From Apus apus (taxonomy: Eukaryota > Chordata > Aves > Apodiformes > Apodidae), in NCBI RefSeq assembly GCF_020740795.1, contig NC_067285.1:40150511-40214510 (forward strand): a stretch of DNA of 64,000 nt. The letters are read 5' to 3'. Position 1 is the first letter of the stretch. Each line of letters starts with the position of its first letter. A program made the position numbers and the translations under genes. Under the pieces are notes generated by a model. That model searched no databases. It worked only from the letters and a program-made list of their open reading frames with translations, and was not told the DNA's origin. Below, in pieces: positions 18,481 through 28,889 of the stretch.

Positions 18481-20735
18481 TGCTGTCGCTGCTGCAGGGG
18501 ACGAGGAGTTTCCCGGCCCGGGAACCGGCAGCACGAACCCGTCGCTGCCCCGCTGCGTTCCGGGCTGCGTCCCAGGTTGGTTCCCGCCCCGGCTCCCCCT
18601 CACCCGGCTCTGCGGGCAGGTTTGGGGCCCCCCTGGGCTGCTCTGGACACGGGTGTTCCCCAGGTCCGGGCTCAGGGGAGGGGGCTCTGGGCTGGGGGCC
18701 AGGGCTGCGGGTGCTGCTGTGCCGGGAGGGCTCTGGGGGCTGCGGGTGGGCGCGGGCTGGGCAGCACTGCTGGGCCGGGCTGGGGGCTCCTCGGGGGGAG
18801 TTCACACATGGCTGGGGCAGAGGGGATGGTCCCCCTGGGATGCGAGACCTGCTGGGCTGGCCAGGAGCCCGAAGGGAGACCTGGGTTGATATGGGTTGCT
18901 CCAGGCTGTGCCCTTTTCCAGCCCCAGACAGGCCGGGAGGGTTCCAGCTGCACAAACAGGACATTCCCTGGACACCAGAGGTGCTGGTTCCTGCCCCAAT
19001 CATGGGCAGTAATGAGGAGCAGCAGGAGAAGCACCGAGAGCTGGAGGCACCTGAATTGGCTCCCCCCTGTCTGCTGCTGCCTGGCTTTGTCCACAGGTAC
19101 CTCTGGTTCTCAGCCCCAGGTTCCAGCAGCTCCTCTGAGGAATGGGTTTGGTTTCTCTCTTCCCAAACCTGGGAGCTGGTGCCAGCAGGGCTGGGGGTGT
19201 CACTGCTGGGGGCAGCAGGGCTGGGACCAGAACTGCAGCAGGGGTTCCTCAGGGCAGCCAGGCTGGAACAGCCTTTCTCTGGGAGTGCTGCTGAGCTCCA
19301 GGCTGTCGTTCCCTGCATGTTTGTTTCCTTTTGCTTAAGGCAGTGGATGAGCTGGTGTGTGTCAGCAGCTGGTGACCAGCCCCCTGCGTGTGCTTGCTAC
19401 CTGTGGGTTCCAGGTAAGATTCAGTGTTCCAGGTGTGACTTTGCACGGCAGTTGCTGGGTTTCTGCAGGGATTTTGACCCACTTCTCTCTTCCCCCCCAG
19501 GAAATGGAGCGTTTGGTTGCCCCCCATCCCTCTCCAAGCCCTTCCCATCGTGTGCTGGGCTGCCCACAGTCTCTCAGCCGCCGGGTTTGTGCCAGGAGCC
19601 CACGAGTGAGGGTGAGTGCGGCTGTGGGGGTGGCCGTGGTGACTTGGCTGGGGCTCAGGAGGGAGGAGCGAGGCTCCGGGGGGTCTGGGGCTCCTGCAGA
19701 TCCCTGGGCTGCAGCCCCGGGGTGACACCTCCCTGCAGGCCTGGCTCCCAGGCCTCAGGGGAGCCCCAGGGATGGCTCCAGGCAGGCGTGTGCTGCCTCT
19801 GCCCCTGCCCGGGCTGTGCAGAACATGCCCTGCCCTGAGGGTGGCTTTGGTGGGTCTGAGCTGTGTGAAAGCCAATGGACTTGGCTGGGCTGTGCCCCTT
19901 GGTTCTGCCCCGCAGGGGGACGAGGTGCTGGAGTTCTGCTGGAGACACGGGCAGTGCTTGTGCAGAAGGGAAGCAAACCCAAGGACAGCCCGGGCCTGGA
20001 CACGAGGACTCTGCCTTGTGGAAGCTGAGAGCTGTTCCTGAGGGACACAGGACACCCTGGGACACGTGAAGTGCGTGGGGAAGGGCCACCCAGGGCTTTG
20101 CCCCTCATCCTGCTGTGGGTTGTCAGCCAGGTCCTGGCTCTCACCTGCCCTTCTGGGGAGAAATGGGACATCCCAGGTGTCCTGCCTCCCCTCCTGCCCC
20201 CAGTGCAGTGCTGGGTGCTGACTGTCCCACCTCTCTCCCTCTGCAGGATGGACAGACAGAAGGACAGAGGAGCCCCAGCCCTGCCAGGAGCCACGTGGGG
20301 TGTGGAGCCCTGGGCAGACCCTCGGCTGCCTGTGCCAAGGAGACCCCCGGGGCTGAGAGCCCTTCTGTGAGACGTGAGGGGCTGGGGGTCCTGCTGAGGG
20401 GGAGCTGGGAGCTGGGGAGGGCTGCAGGCAGCCAGGGAGGATTGTCCTGCCTGGCACCCCAGCTATTTATGTAGCTATTTCTTGGTGTTACATACAGCTA
20501 CTGGCAGCTGCACAGTGGTTTGCTGTTGTTTGTCAGAGCACTAATTAACTTGGATTAGAAGAAATCTCATTCTGAATGACTGCCCTGTCTGCTTGGTGAG
20601 CACCCAGGACAGTCGCTTGGTTGGGTCCCCGGTTCTTTTGGGTCCAGCTCAGGTTGGGCTCTTGCTTTTGGGTTGTTCTGTTTGTCAGTTCAGCTCCTGC
20701 TTCTTCCAGGTCCTGCCCCTGAAGGCTCCAGTTAG
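18430..20735 (+). repeat. Inverted repeat, arm 1 (2.3 kb)
   Basis: This segment recurs in reverse orientation at 28890-31182 with only scattered differences, roughly one or two per hundred bases by eye. The 8.15-kb spacer lies between the arms. Both ends fall in or next to minisatellite-like sequence. Within the arm are exon-like blocks on the plus strand: 18928-19096, 19501-19611 and one starting 20247, each with AG before it. The first two have a GT donor after. Confidence 0.93.
18928..20371 (+). other. Unidentified multi-exon-like structure in arm 1
   Basis: Three blocks look like exons: 18928-19096 (CCCCAG before, GTACCT after), 19501-19611 (polypyrimidine-AG before, GTGAGT after) and 20247-20371 (CTCTGCAG before, ending in a stop near 20369). 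The first contains an ATG at 19002 that starts MGSNEEQQEKHRELEAPEL. Against arm 2, the two differences seen next to this ATG are synonymous, but the second block gains one C in arm 2, which shifts the frame. No protein family was recognised. It could be a duplicated lineage-specific gene, a non-coding RNA or chance. Confidence 0.25.
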
Positions 20736-22165
20736 TTTGCAGCACCAGGGCCTTGTGGCTCCAGCTCATGTGCAGATTCAGGTGGGTTGGTTGTGCCCCT
20801 GTTTTTTCAGTCCCAGCTCCTGGATGGCCCCAGTTCAGTCCTGGCTCATGTTTGTTTCTGCTCTGGGTTCAGGTCCAGCTCATGGATGGTGCCAGCTGGT
20901 TTGTGAGTCTGGTTGGTTGCAGCTGCAGCTCATGGGCAACTCTGGCTGGAGCTCGTTTGCACCTTCAGGTAATTTCTTCCTGCCCCCGTTAATTTCAGGT
21001 CCAGCTCATTTGTGGTTCCTGTTTGTTCCTGCACCACTTTGTTTCTGCTCTGGTTTCAGGCCCAGCAGGTTCCTGCTTCCAGTGTGTTTTGGGCTCCTGT
21101 CAGTTACAGAACCAGTCCAGTGTCATGTCTCCCTGCTGGTTTCAGGAGCTCCCACCAGACCCTCCTGCCTGCACCCCCTCCCTCCTCTGCTGCAGCTCCA
21201 GGACCCTGTGGCCGCAGGGTGAGTCCAGCCAGTCCTCCTGGGAGCAGCAGGGCTGCAGCTGGGACTGTCCCCTGGGATTGGGATGTCCCAGGGGAACTGC
21301 CTGGGGCTGAGAGCCCTCTGAGAGGTGAATGACTGCACCCTGTGGGACATCCTTCTAGTGGATGGGTGGTGGGAACTGGGGAATGCTGGAGTCAGCTGTG
21401 TGGGATTGTCCTGCCTGGCATCCCAGCTATTTTTACATAGCTTTTCATATTTATATTCTATAGCTAGATCTGTTTCTTACGTGTATATATGTAGAACAGG
21501 TATTTTATATAGAGTTAGGTCGTTGATACAGCTATTTATATTGAATAAAGTGGTTTGTGGTTATTGGAGAGCTAAATAACTTGGATTAGAAAGAATCTCA
21601 TTTTGAGTGACTGCCCTGTCTGCTTTCTGAGCATCTGGGATGCTCGGTTGGGCCCCTGCTTCTTTCAGGTCCATGTCTGGGATGGTTCCAGTTCAGTTCT
21701 GTCTCCCAATTGCTTCTGTTCCACTTCCAGGTCCTGCCCCTGAAGGCTCCAGTTCGTTTGCAGCACCAGGGCCTTGTGGCTCCAGCTCATGTGCAGCTTC
21801 AGGTTGGCTGGTTGTGCCCCTTTTTTTTCATGCCCAGCTCCTGGATGGCCCCAGTTCAGTTCTGGCTCATGTTTGTTTCTGCTCTGGGTTCAGGTCCAGC
21901 TCATGGATGGTGCCAGCTGGTTTGTGAGTCTGTTTGGTTGCAGCTGCAGCTCATGGGCAGCTCTGGCTGGAGCTCGTTTGCACCTTCAGGTAATTTCTTC
22001 CTGCCCACATTGATTTTAGGTCCAGCTCATTTGTGGTTCCTGTTTGTTCCTGCACCACTTTGTTTCTGCTCTGGTTTCAGGCCCAGCTGGTTCCTGCTTC
22101 CAGTGTGTTTTGGACCCCAGTTGGTTTCAGAACCAGTCCAGAGTCATCTCCTCCAGCTGAGCTGC
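20342..22165. repeat. Tandem duplication of about 1 kb (two copies)
   Basis: The sequence from about 20342 to 21300 is repeated from about 21301 to 22165. Shared landmarks include GGATTGTCCTGCCTGGCA (20438 and 21405), TTGGATTAGAA (20552 and 21581), and the block from TCCTGCCCCTGAAGGCTCC onwards. Offsets of about 0.97-1.03 kb vary through small indels. Copy 2 contains an AATAAA signal near 21544. The first few hundred bases of copy 1 belong to arm 1 of the inverted repeat. Confidence 0.85.
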
Positions 22166-22300
22166 ATCTCCACTGCCAGTTGGTTCCAGTTCATTTCCAA
22201 TGCCAGTTGGGTTCCAGCTCCTCTCCATTGCCAGTTGGTTCCAGTTCATTTCCATTGCTAATTGGGTTCCAGTTCATTGTGGTTCCAGCCCCTCTCAGCT
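20600..22300. repeat. Degenerate short-unit repeat (TTCAGGTCCAGCTC family)
   Basis: Most of this stretch is built from diverged copies of a 20-35-base unit around TTCAGGTCCAGCTCATG or TTGGTTCCAGTTCATTTC. The clearest subarray is at 22163-22290, with a unit of about 33 bases. The repeat makes long stop-free frames on the plus strand at 20593-21222 and 21710-22261. They are conserved between the tandem copies but are low-complexity and look like by-products. Confidence 0.7.
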
Positions 22301-22414
22301 GGTGCTTGTTCCAGCCCTCTTGGCTTCAGCCCAAGTTGTCCATCACTCACTGTCACCAAGCACACATGAACATCAAGTGTCATCCCTGGTCCCAACCCTG
22401 AAGGGGCTTGTACC

Positions 22415-22422
22415 TTGAATAA
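22415..22422 (+). terminator. Possible polyadenylation signal
   Basis: AATAAA occurs in TTGAATAAACAG. It could end a rightward transcript from the 18.1-kb promoter, but no transcript evidence is available. Confidence 0.25.
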
Positions 22423-22499
22423 ACAGTTGGACAGCAACAAGGCCTGAAAAGTGCTTTTTCGCCCTGAGACTATCTCCAACTTTTTTTTTTCTCTGGTGC

Positions 22500-23270
22500 C
22501 TGCAGGAATAGGGCTGGGACTGGACCCCCACCTCCGGGGGGGGCCCCGCGCGCACGGACCCCCCCCTCCTAAGGGGGGGCCAGGCACCCACCCCGAGCCC
22601 CCACCTCCGGCGGGGGCCCATGCTACTCCTGGAGCCGTGCGGGGCCGGGGAGCCGGGCCGGGGCTTCGGGCCGCTGGGCCCTGCGGGGCCGGAGCAGGAG
22701 GCCCGGCCCGTGCCCGCTGCTCGCCGGGTGGTTCCGAGCGCCCCGAGCCCCGTTTGGCCGCCGCTCTCCCGGCCCCTTGGGCAGGAGCAGCCGCGCTCCG
22801 GAGCCTGGAGCGGCCCTCGGTGCCGGTCCGGCCCTGCCGGCTCTTGTCCCTCTCGCCCCGCCGCTGCTCCGCGAGGCCCGGGCTGGCGGAGCGAAGCGGC
22901 AGCGGCTTCTCGCCCCGGCTGAATCAAGCCTGTGCCCGCGGGGCGGTGCCGGGGCTCCGGGAACGGTTTTGCTTCGGCCGCGGTGGGACGGGGGAGCCGG
23001 GGTTCTGCCGGTGCCGGGCTCATGGCATAAAGGCGGTGGGTTTGTGCGGACACCGAGTAACGGCTGGAAGGGGAGGGTGGAGCGGGTTTTCCTCCCTCTG
23101 CCCCAGTCACGGCCCCTTTCTCCCCGGCTGGGGCAGCCCGGGCTGCGGGCACTGACCCCCCGGCCCACAGCCGAGGCCGACCCGGTTCGGCGGGTGAGCC
23201 CAGCAACAGCTGCTGGGCCCCCCCGGTGTGCCCGGACACACAGGGCTGGGGCTCTGCTCCGGCCCCCAAA
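22500..23270. promoter_or_regulatory. CpG island, gene unassigned
   Basis: This is about 770 bp of very high GC with dense CpG and no matching gene. Long proline-, arginine- and glycine-rich frames run on both strands, as expected from composition. It may be a promoter for an unrecognised transcript or a GC-rich relic. Confidence 0.45.
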
Positions 23271-23860
23271 CACAGGGCTTAGTCTCTAAGCACGAAGCTG
23301 GCCGAAGGAGCCCGGGTTTCAAGCCCCCGCAAAAACCACAGGGTTGGTCTCCTCAGCCCTGGAACTGCCCCGGGGAGCCTGGCTGCAGTTTGTAGAACGC
23401 AGGACTTAGTGCCTGTTCCTGAGCCCCCGGGGACTCTGCTTTCAAGCCCCCAGCAAGCAGGACTTAGTCTCTGTTTCTCGCAGATTCTAGCACTGGCAAC
23501 GTGAGCCCCATTTTGAGCCCCAACCATTCAGGACTTAGTCTTTTTTTTCTGAGGGCCAGATGAGCTGGGTTTCAGGACTGCAAAATGCAGGACTTGGTCT
23601 CCTTCTCAGGCCAGTTCCCAGCCCCCCAAAACGCAGGACTTAATCTCTGTTTCCAAGCTCTGAACCTGTGTATCCCCCCCGAGCCACAAACCACTCCCTG
23701 AAGACACAAGACTTGTTCTCTGTTTCTCAGCTCTAACACTGGCCAAATGAGCCTGGGCTTGAGCCCCAGAACTGCCCCAGGGAGCTGCTTTCAAGCCCCC
23801 CAAAGTTGCAGGACTTGGTCTCTTCTTCCAGCCCCCCCAAAAGCAGGAGGTAGTTTGTGG
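23270..23860. repeat. Diverged tandem repeat (GCAGGACTTAGTCTCTGTTT)
   Basis: The motif GCAGGACTTAGTCTCTGTTT, with variants, recurs about nine times at irregular spacings of roughly 40-110 bases. It is separated by CAAGCCCCC, GAGCCCC and CTAACACTGGC blocks that also recur. This is an old, degenerate minisatellite of a compound type. Confidence 0.8.
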
Positions 23861-23942
23861 GTTTCAGCCGCACCACTTGAGCCCTCCCTCCTCAGCCCAC
23901 ATGCCCAGGGCTTGGGCTCTGGTTCTGAGACATGAACTCGTG

Positions 23943-24135
23943 TGTCCTGGTTGGACACGGCAGCTAAATCCCAGGAGCTGCTCGTTCTTCCCGGGGAATG
24001 GGGGGGGGGAGGGAATCGGGAAGAAGCAGAGACTCGAGGGGTGAGATATAAACAATTTAATAATTGCAATGTAGAAATAATAACGATGACAATAGAATAA
24101 CAACAGCAATGACATCAAGAATAGAACATACAACA
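23943..24135 (-). mobile_element. LTR fragment, 3' part
   Basis: On the minus strand the sequence runs through ATTAAATTGTTTATATC, CTCACCCCTCGAGTCTCTGC, TTCTTCCCGATTCCC and ends CCAACCAGGACA. This is the usual 3' end of a common passerine LTR family with a terminal CA. The 5' end was not located. Confidence 0.55.
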
Positions 24136-24439
24136 AGTGAAGCCCAGTGCAGCTGCTGGACCCCCCTCACTCCCCAGCCCATCTCTCCCTCCACAGCGAT
24201 CCCGGAGGAGGGAAACCCCCACCCCGCAATCCGGGAAGAGCACACGCGCTTCCCGACCCTCCCCTCTGTGCTCTGAGCATCCCATGGATGCGTTATCCCC
24301 AGTCCCCATGGGCAGGGACCCCCGGCTGGGGCCGGAGCCCTGGAGAGAGCGGACGGGGGTCCCGGGTTCCAGTCCTCGGGCTTTATTCCCCGGCAGCCGG
24401 GAGAGAGGGAGGGAGAAAAGAGCCGAGCGGCCCCGCACC

Positions 24440-24572
24440 GCTCCGCGCCCGCCCCCGGCCCCGCACTCACCGCTCCGCGCCCGCCCCCGGCCCCGCACTC
24501 ACCGCTCCGCGCCCGCCCCCGGCCCCGCACTCACCGCTCCGCGCCCGCCCCCCGGCCCCGCACTCACCGCTC
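24440..24572. repeat. 32-bp GC-rich minisatellite, four units
   Basis: Units begin at 24440, 24472, 24504 and 24536, start GCTCCGCGCC and end GCACTCACC. The last has one extra C. On the minus strand every unit presents the same splice-donor-like GGTGAGTGCGG. Confidence 0.95.
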
Positions 24573-24666
24573 CGGGGCCACCGCCGCGCATCCACCCGCC
24601 GCCCCCGGCCCCGGCCCGCGGTAATTACAGAGGCTGGGGCTAATTACAGAGTCGGCCCCACCCCTG

Positions 24667-24675
24667 CTATTTATA
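24667..24675 (-). promoter_or_regulatory. TATA box of a minus-strand promoter candidate
   Basis: The minus strand reads TATAAATAG within GTCTATAAATAGCAGGGG, a consensus TATA box. Two TAATTA homeodomain-type sites (24622-24627 and 24641-24646) lie just downstream, where transcription would start. A donor-like site follows at 24567/24568 in the 32-bp array, which would make a first exon of about 70 bases. The gene is unknown. Confidence 0.45.
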
Positions 24676-24699
24676 GACCCGGCCCCGCCCTGCCAGAAA

Positions 24700-25765
24700 C
24701 CGGCCCCGGTGTGTTCGGCGGGTGTTTGGTGCAGCCCCCGATGTACAGCTGGTGAACATCCCCCCGTCTGCACCCAGAGCCCGAGGAAGCTCCTCTGCTC
24801 CCGGGAAGAGTCACGGACGTGCCCCATCTTCCCTGGGGGGGTGTCAGCCCCTTCCCAGCTCGTGTCCCCAGCCAACCATCCCGCATCCTCACCTGCAGAT
24901 ACACATCCACACAAACACCCAGTGACCGCAGCGCAGGGCTGACCCCATCCTGCCCGCTGGCCTGGGTGTCAGTCCCACAGGCTCCCTGACAAGCTGGGAC
25001 ACCGCAGCACCCCCAAAGGCCACCCTGACCCCCCTCCTGGGGGTGCTCAGCCCCCCCCGTGCTGGCGGGAGGGTGGCTGTCACCCGAGCCCCAGCAGTGT
25101 CGCGGGGGCCACTCGGTGGTCGCTGCTGCTCCGACGCTTCCCCCGGTGCTTCCCGTGTCTCCCGCCGGAGGCATCCCCTCCCGAGGAGTCGGGCCAGCCC
25201 TGCCCAGGGTCCCCGGGGTGTCCCACGGGGGGACCGAGCATCTCAGGGCTCCCGGGCAGGGACCTTGTGCCACACGAACCCCCCTCCAGCAGAAACACCC
25301 CGCCCGGGTGGGCTCTGAGCAGCATCCCCGGGGGCTGCACAGCCCAGCACGGCCGGGCCGGAGCTCCAGCCCCCAGCGCGGCCAGGGGGTCCCCACGGCG
25401 ACCCCCAAAGCAGCCACTGAGGACCTGCCGCCCCGGGGGTGGGCACAGGCTCTGGCCACGACCAAGGAGCTGCCGCGGCTTCGGGCCAGGGAGGGCAGCA
25501 GCAAAACTCAAACCCCGGGTGCAGCTTCCCCGCGGCTCGGCGGGGGTCAGCAGCACCTCGACCCCCTGCACCCCACAGCCACCACCACATCCCCTTCCCC
25601 TCCGCCCCCAGCCCAGGTGCGGGTCATTTGCCATCGGGTGCGAGAGGCGGGGACGAGGGGAAAGCTCCACCCAGACGGGCTGTGTCGTGACGGGCTGATC
25701 GGAGTGACCCGCCCTCATTTGTGTGGTGGTTTTTGCTTTTGTTGTTGTTGGCTGTTGTGGGGTTG
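24700..25765. other. GC-rich stretch, no gene recognised
   Basis: Frames of up to about 400 codons in several phases are composition-driven. No domain or consistent exon chain was seen. Confidence 0.35.
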
Positions 25766-25770
25766 TTTTT

Positions 25771-25793
25771 GTGTGTGTGTGTGTGTGTGTGTT
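25771..25793. repeat. (GT)n microsatellite
   Basis: Eleven or so uninterrupted GT units after a T-rich run. Confidence 0.95.
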
Positions 25794-25807
25794 TTTCCCC
25801 GTGCTCT

Positions 25808-25876
25808 GGCAAGGAGGGTTGGACTCGATGATCTTCGGAGGTTCCTTCCAACCCTGAATTGTGATTCTATGATTCG
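25808..25876 (+). mobile_element. CR1 LINE 3' terminus
   Basis: GGTTGGACTCGATGATCTTC, then GGTTCCTTCCAACCCTGAAT, then GATTCTATGATTCGG match the 3' end of CR1. Only about 70 bases remain. Confidence 0.93.
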
Positions 25877-26351
25877 GTTGCATCGCGACAGCTCGCGATG
25901 TCGCTCCCCTCTGGGGGGGCAAGGGGGTCGGTGCCGTGGGAAGGCTGCAATCCCAGTTAGCCCAGTCCAGGGGTGAGGTGTGCAAACGGGACAAGGGTGG
26001 GCTAAGCTGCCCTCCGTGGCTGCTGGAAACGCTTTGGGAAGCAGGAACATCCCCGCTGCCGGCCCAGGGCTTTGTCCCAGCGCAGCCGCCCCTCGCTCCC
26101 TGCAGCCCCGTCCAGCCGGTGCCCCCTGCACTGGGGCTCCCGGGGCTGTGCCGGGGGATCTGCAGCGGGGGCCGGCTCGGTTTTCCCGCAGGAAGCCGCC
26201 CCCTCCAGGCCTTTTTCTGGAGGTCAAAAGGCACCTTTCCCTGTGCCCCTTCCCCGTGGGGTCGGGGGGTCTCATCCGTCAAACGCTCCCTCCCCAGCGG
26301 TGCTGCTGCCCCGGCTCAACCCGCGGCTGGTTCGGTTCGGGCTGGTCCCTT

Positions 26352-27040
26352 CGTGCGGGCAGCACAAGCGCTTGGCACGATCTGGGCAGGGCACCTTAAA
26401 TCGCTTGGAATGAGGGTTTATTTCATCCGCCTGCCCGGTCATAATGCAACAAAAAATACCAGATCAGAACCGTTAAAGAACCCCGGGCAGGGCAGCAGGT
26501 TCTGTGCCTGGGGGGCAAACCAGAGGTGTACCTGCCTGCCCCGGCCCTGCACCCACCCCAGGCATCCCCAGCCCCATCCCGGGGAGAAGGTTCCTCCAGC
26601 AAAGCCCTCCTGGTGTGACACTCTCCCCCCAAGCCCCAAGGCACAACGCGGGCAAAGGCAGTTCTGGTGTTTGCCAAAACCACAGCAATTCCTTCAGTTC
26701 CTCCCTGGCTGGGACAAAGGGGCTTTTGGGGCTGTTTTCCCCGTGGAGATGGGCTGGGGGGAGGCCGAGGAGCCCCCGAGGCTCAGAGCAGCCCAGGCCC
26801 CTCAGCCCTGCAGCGGCCGCTGAGCAGGCGAGACGGGAGCGGTTTCGGTGTCCCCGGGCTCCCAGGGGACGTGTCACCTCCCAGGGCAGGCGGCGGCCGA
26901 GGGCCGGGACACGGGAGGATGCTGGCAGTGGAATGACAGTGCTCATCCTCCTCATCCTCTGCATCAGAGAGCGGCGAGCTGGGGGTAACGAAGCCCCTGT
27001 GAGTGCCCCCGCCCTTCTCCCTCCTGCCTGCCCACCCCGC
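26352..27040. repeat. Direct duplication, copy 2
   Basis: This is the counterpart of 4611-5985, in the same orientation about 21 kb away and without the CR1 insert. The block from TTTTCCCCGTGGAGATGGGC to the CCTGCCTGCCCACCCC end is nearly identical to copy 1. On the minus strand an AATAAA occurs near 26412. The exon-like piece seen in copy 1 is kept, but its donor GT has become AT (GGATGAGC in place of GGGTGAGC). Confidence 0.85.
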
Positions 27041-28780
27041 CACCGCCTCCTGGCTGTGGTACTTCTGCTCAGGCAAAGCTTGCATCTTGCATCTGTTCCT
27101 ACAGCTGCCTTGCCTGGTTTCACAGGGACTCAAAATGCCTTCCCTCTAACCAACCAACCTGCTAAAACTCAACAGACTTCATGCCTTTCTTTATTTTTCA
27201 AGTTTACAAGAAACCATATGCACAGAACCTTCATGTGAGATGGAACAGAAGGGAAGTTCATTGGGGACGTTGGAATTTCTTGGTAGCTCTTTGCTCGAGA
27301 GCAGAAGAATGTGGGAAATCAGACTGTGATTCTTGCGAATGTTTTTTCCTTCTGTGGGTTATTTTGTCCTGTACTAGGTAGACATGAATGGTCTTTCACA
27401 AGAAACCCTGTCAGCTTCCCAAAGCAGCTCACAACACAGTGGTTAAGGCCTTTGTGTGAAATGAGAAACACACAGACTGAGCTCTGTCTTGCCTTGATTG
27501 AAAGCTCTTGGACTCAGAAACCTTCCTGAGGAAAGATTTTCCATGTTAAACTGGCATTTCTGACTTCAAACAAACCAACCAGAACGACCAGTAACTGTAC
27601 CCATGGCCAGCTGGTTGCAAGGAAAATAGAAAAGACAATATAAAGCATTTTTAAATGTCCATAGCCTTATCTTGACATTCATACCCAAAGTGTGCAGTGT
27701 GTTGGGGAGGTGACACCAATTACAGCTTAAACTCTGAGGCGTGTGTAAGTACACGTGTGTGACATGTAGTAGGTGTTGGGTTTCTAGGGTCAAAGAAGCC
27801 CTACATGCTAAGATAATTAAATAATCATGTTCTTCAAATCAATGACTTTGCCAAATGACCCAACTGGAGTTGTCCAGCAATCAGCTGGAAATTTACTAGG
27901 AAAACCTGGAGTTAAGGTTTGTGCCTGTGGTCTGTAGAGCACGTGGTGAGGTTTGTGGCAGCAGGGCCTGGGGAGCCTGCAGAAGTGATGGAGTGGTCAC
28001 CTGGTGGTGAGGCAGGACCTTCCCAGCAGGAAAGAATGCAAAACAAAACCTTCCAGTCTGGTTTGAAAGAGGTTTTCCTGTAGAAATGTCTCTTTTGCAA
28101 TGCAGACTCCCTTCAGGCCCTTCATCCTCCTTTGCAGGATGTTTTTCTTCTTGCATTCCTGGGAGTCTCTGGGGAGGTGCATTTCTTGTCACGTGTCCTC
28201 ACTTCAGAACAAACTTCATCTGGGAGTGCAGGGAGTTTTCATGGAGTACCCATGGGTGTTGGTAACAGGCCTGGCAGGAAGGGCACAGCCACTTATAGAC
28301 GTTTTCTTACTTCCTTTTTCAACCTTCGTTGATAGTTTATTTTGTCACTTATTACACACCTAGAGCTTTTGCATAGGGACGTAGAGTTTGATCTTGCTAA
28401 GGAAGCTGTTGTCTATGCAAGTCTTCTGCAGTGATCAAGAATGTATTGATCTGTAAGCCTGAGCACTTTACTCCCTAATAAACCTTTTATATCATCTATA
28501 AAGCAAACCTTGTGCCAGCCACTGGGTGAGTTGATAAAGGAATGAATCCTGCCTTCTATTTCTGGGGGTTACTTCTAGCTCACACCTTTTTCCCTGACTC
28601 TCTAATCATGTAGAAAGAGAGTAACAGGGTGTCACTGAACAGAGGGCTGAGCTGGTCCTGTTGAATTGCCCAAACAGGACTTTTTTTAACACTTTATTTC
28701 ACGTTTGTTTTGCTGCAAGTGGCCCTGGGAACAGGGCAGGGCACCCCAAACTGTGGGAGAGAGGGGGGCAGGTGTGTCGC
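27041..28780. other. No gene recognised
   Basis: Unique-looking sequence of lower GC inside the spacer of the inverted repeat. A plus-strand AATAAA occurs near 28471. No exon chain or repeat was recognised. Confidence 0.35.
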
Positions 28781-28782
28781 CA

Positions 28783-28885
28783 ATCATAGCAACATCCCCC
28801 ACATCACAGCAATGTCCCCAGTCACAGCAACATCCCCCCATCACAGCAACATCCTCCCCATCGCAGCAACGTCCCCCCCATCATG
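28783..28885. repeat. Short minisatellite next to arm 2
   Basis: About five units of 18-20 bases built on ATCACAGCAACATCCCCCC. It ends within five bases of the inner end of arm 2. Confidence 0.9.
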
Positions 28886-28889
28886 AAAT

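Noticed and set aside
18046-19838. Overlapping frames of 430 and 550 codons in arm 1
   Set aside because: Composition-driven Gly/Pro/Arg frames in a GC-rich minisatellite region, running through likely introns. The matching frames in arm 2 do not keep the same ends.
25080-26282. 400-codon minus-strand frame
   Set aside because: It runs through a (GT)n microsatellite and a CR1 tail, so it cannot be a conserved gene.
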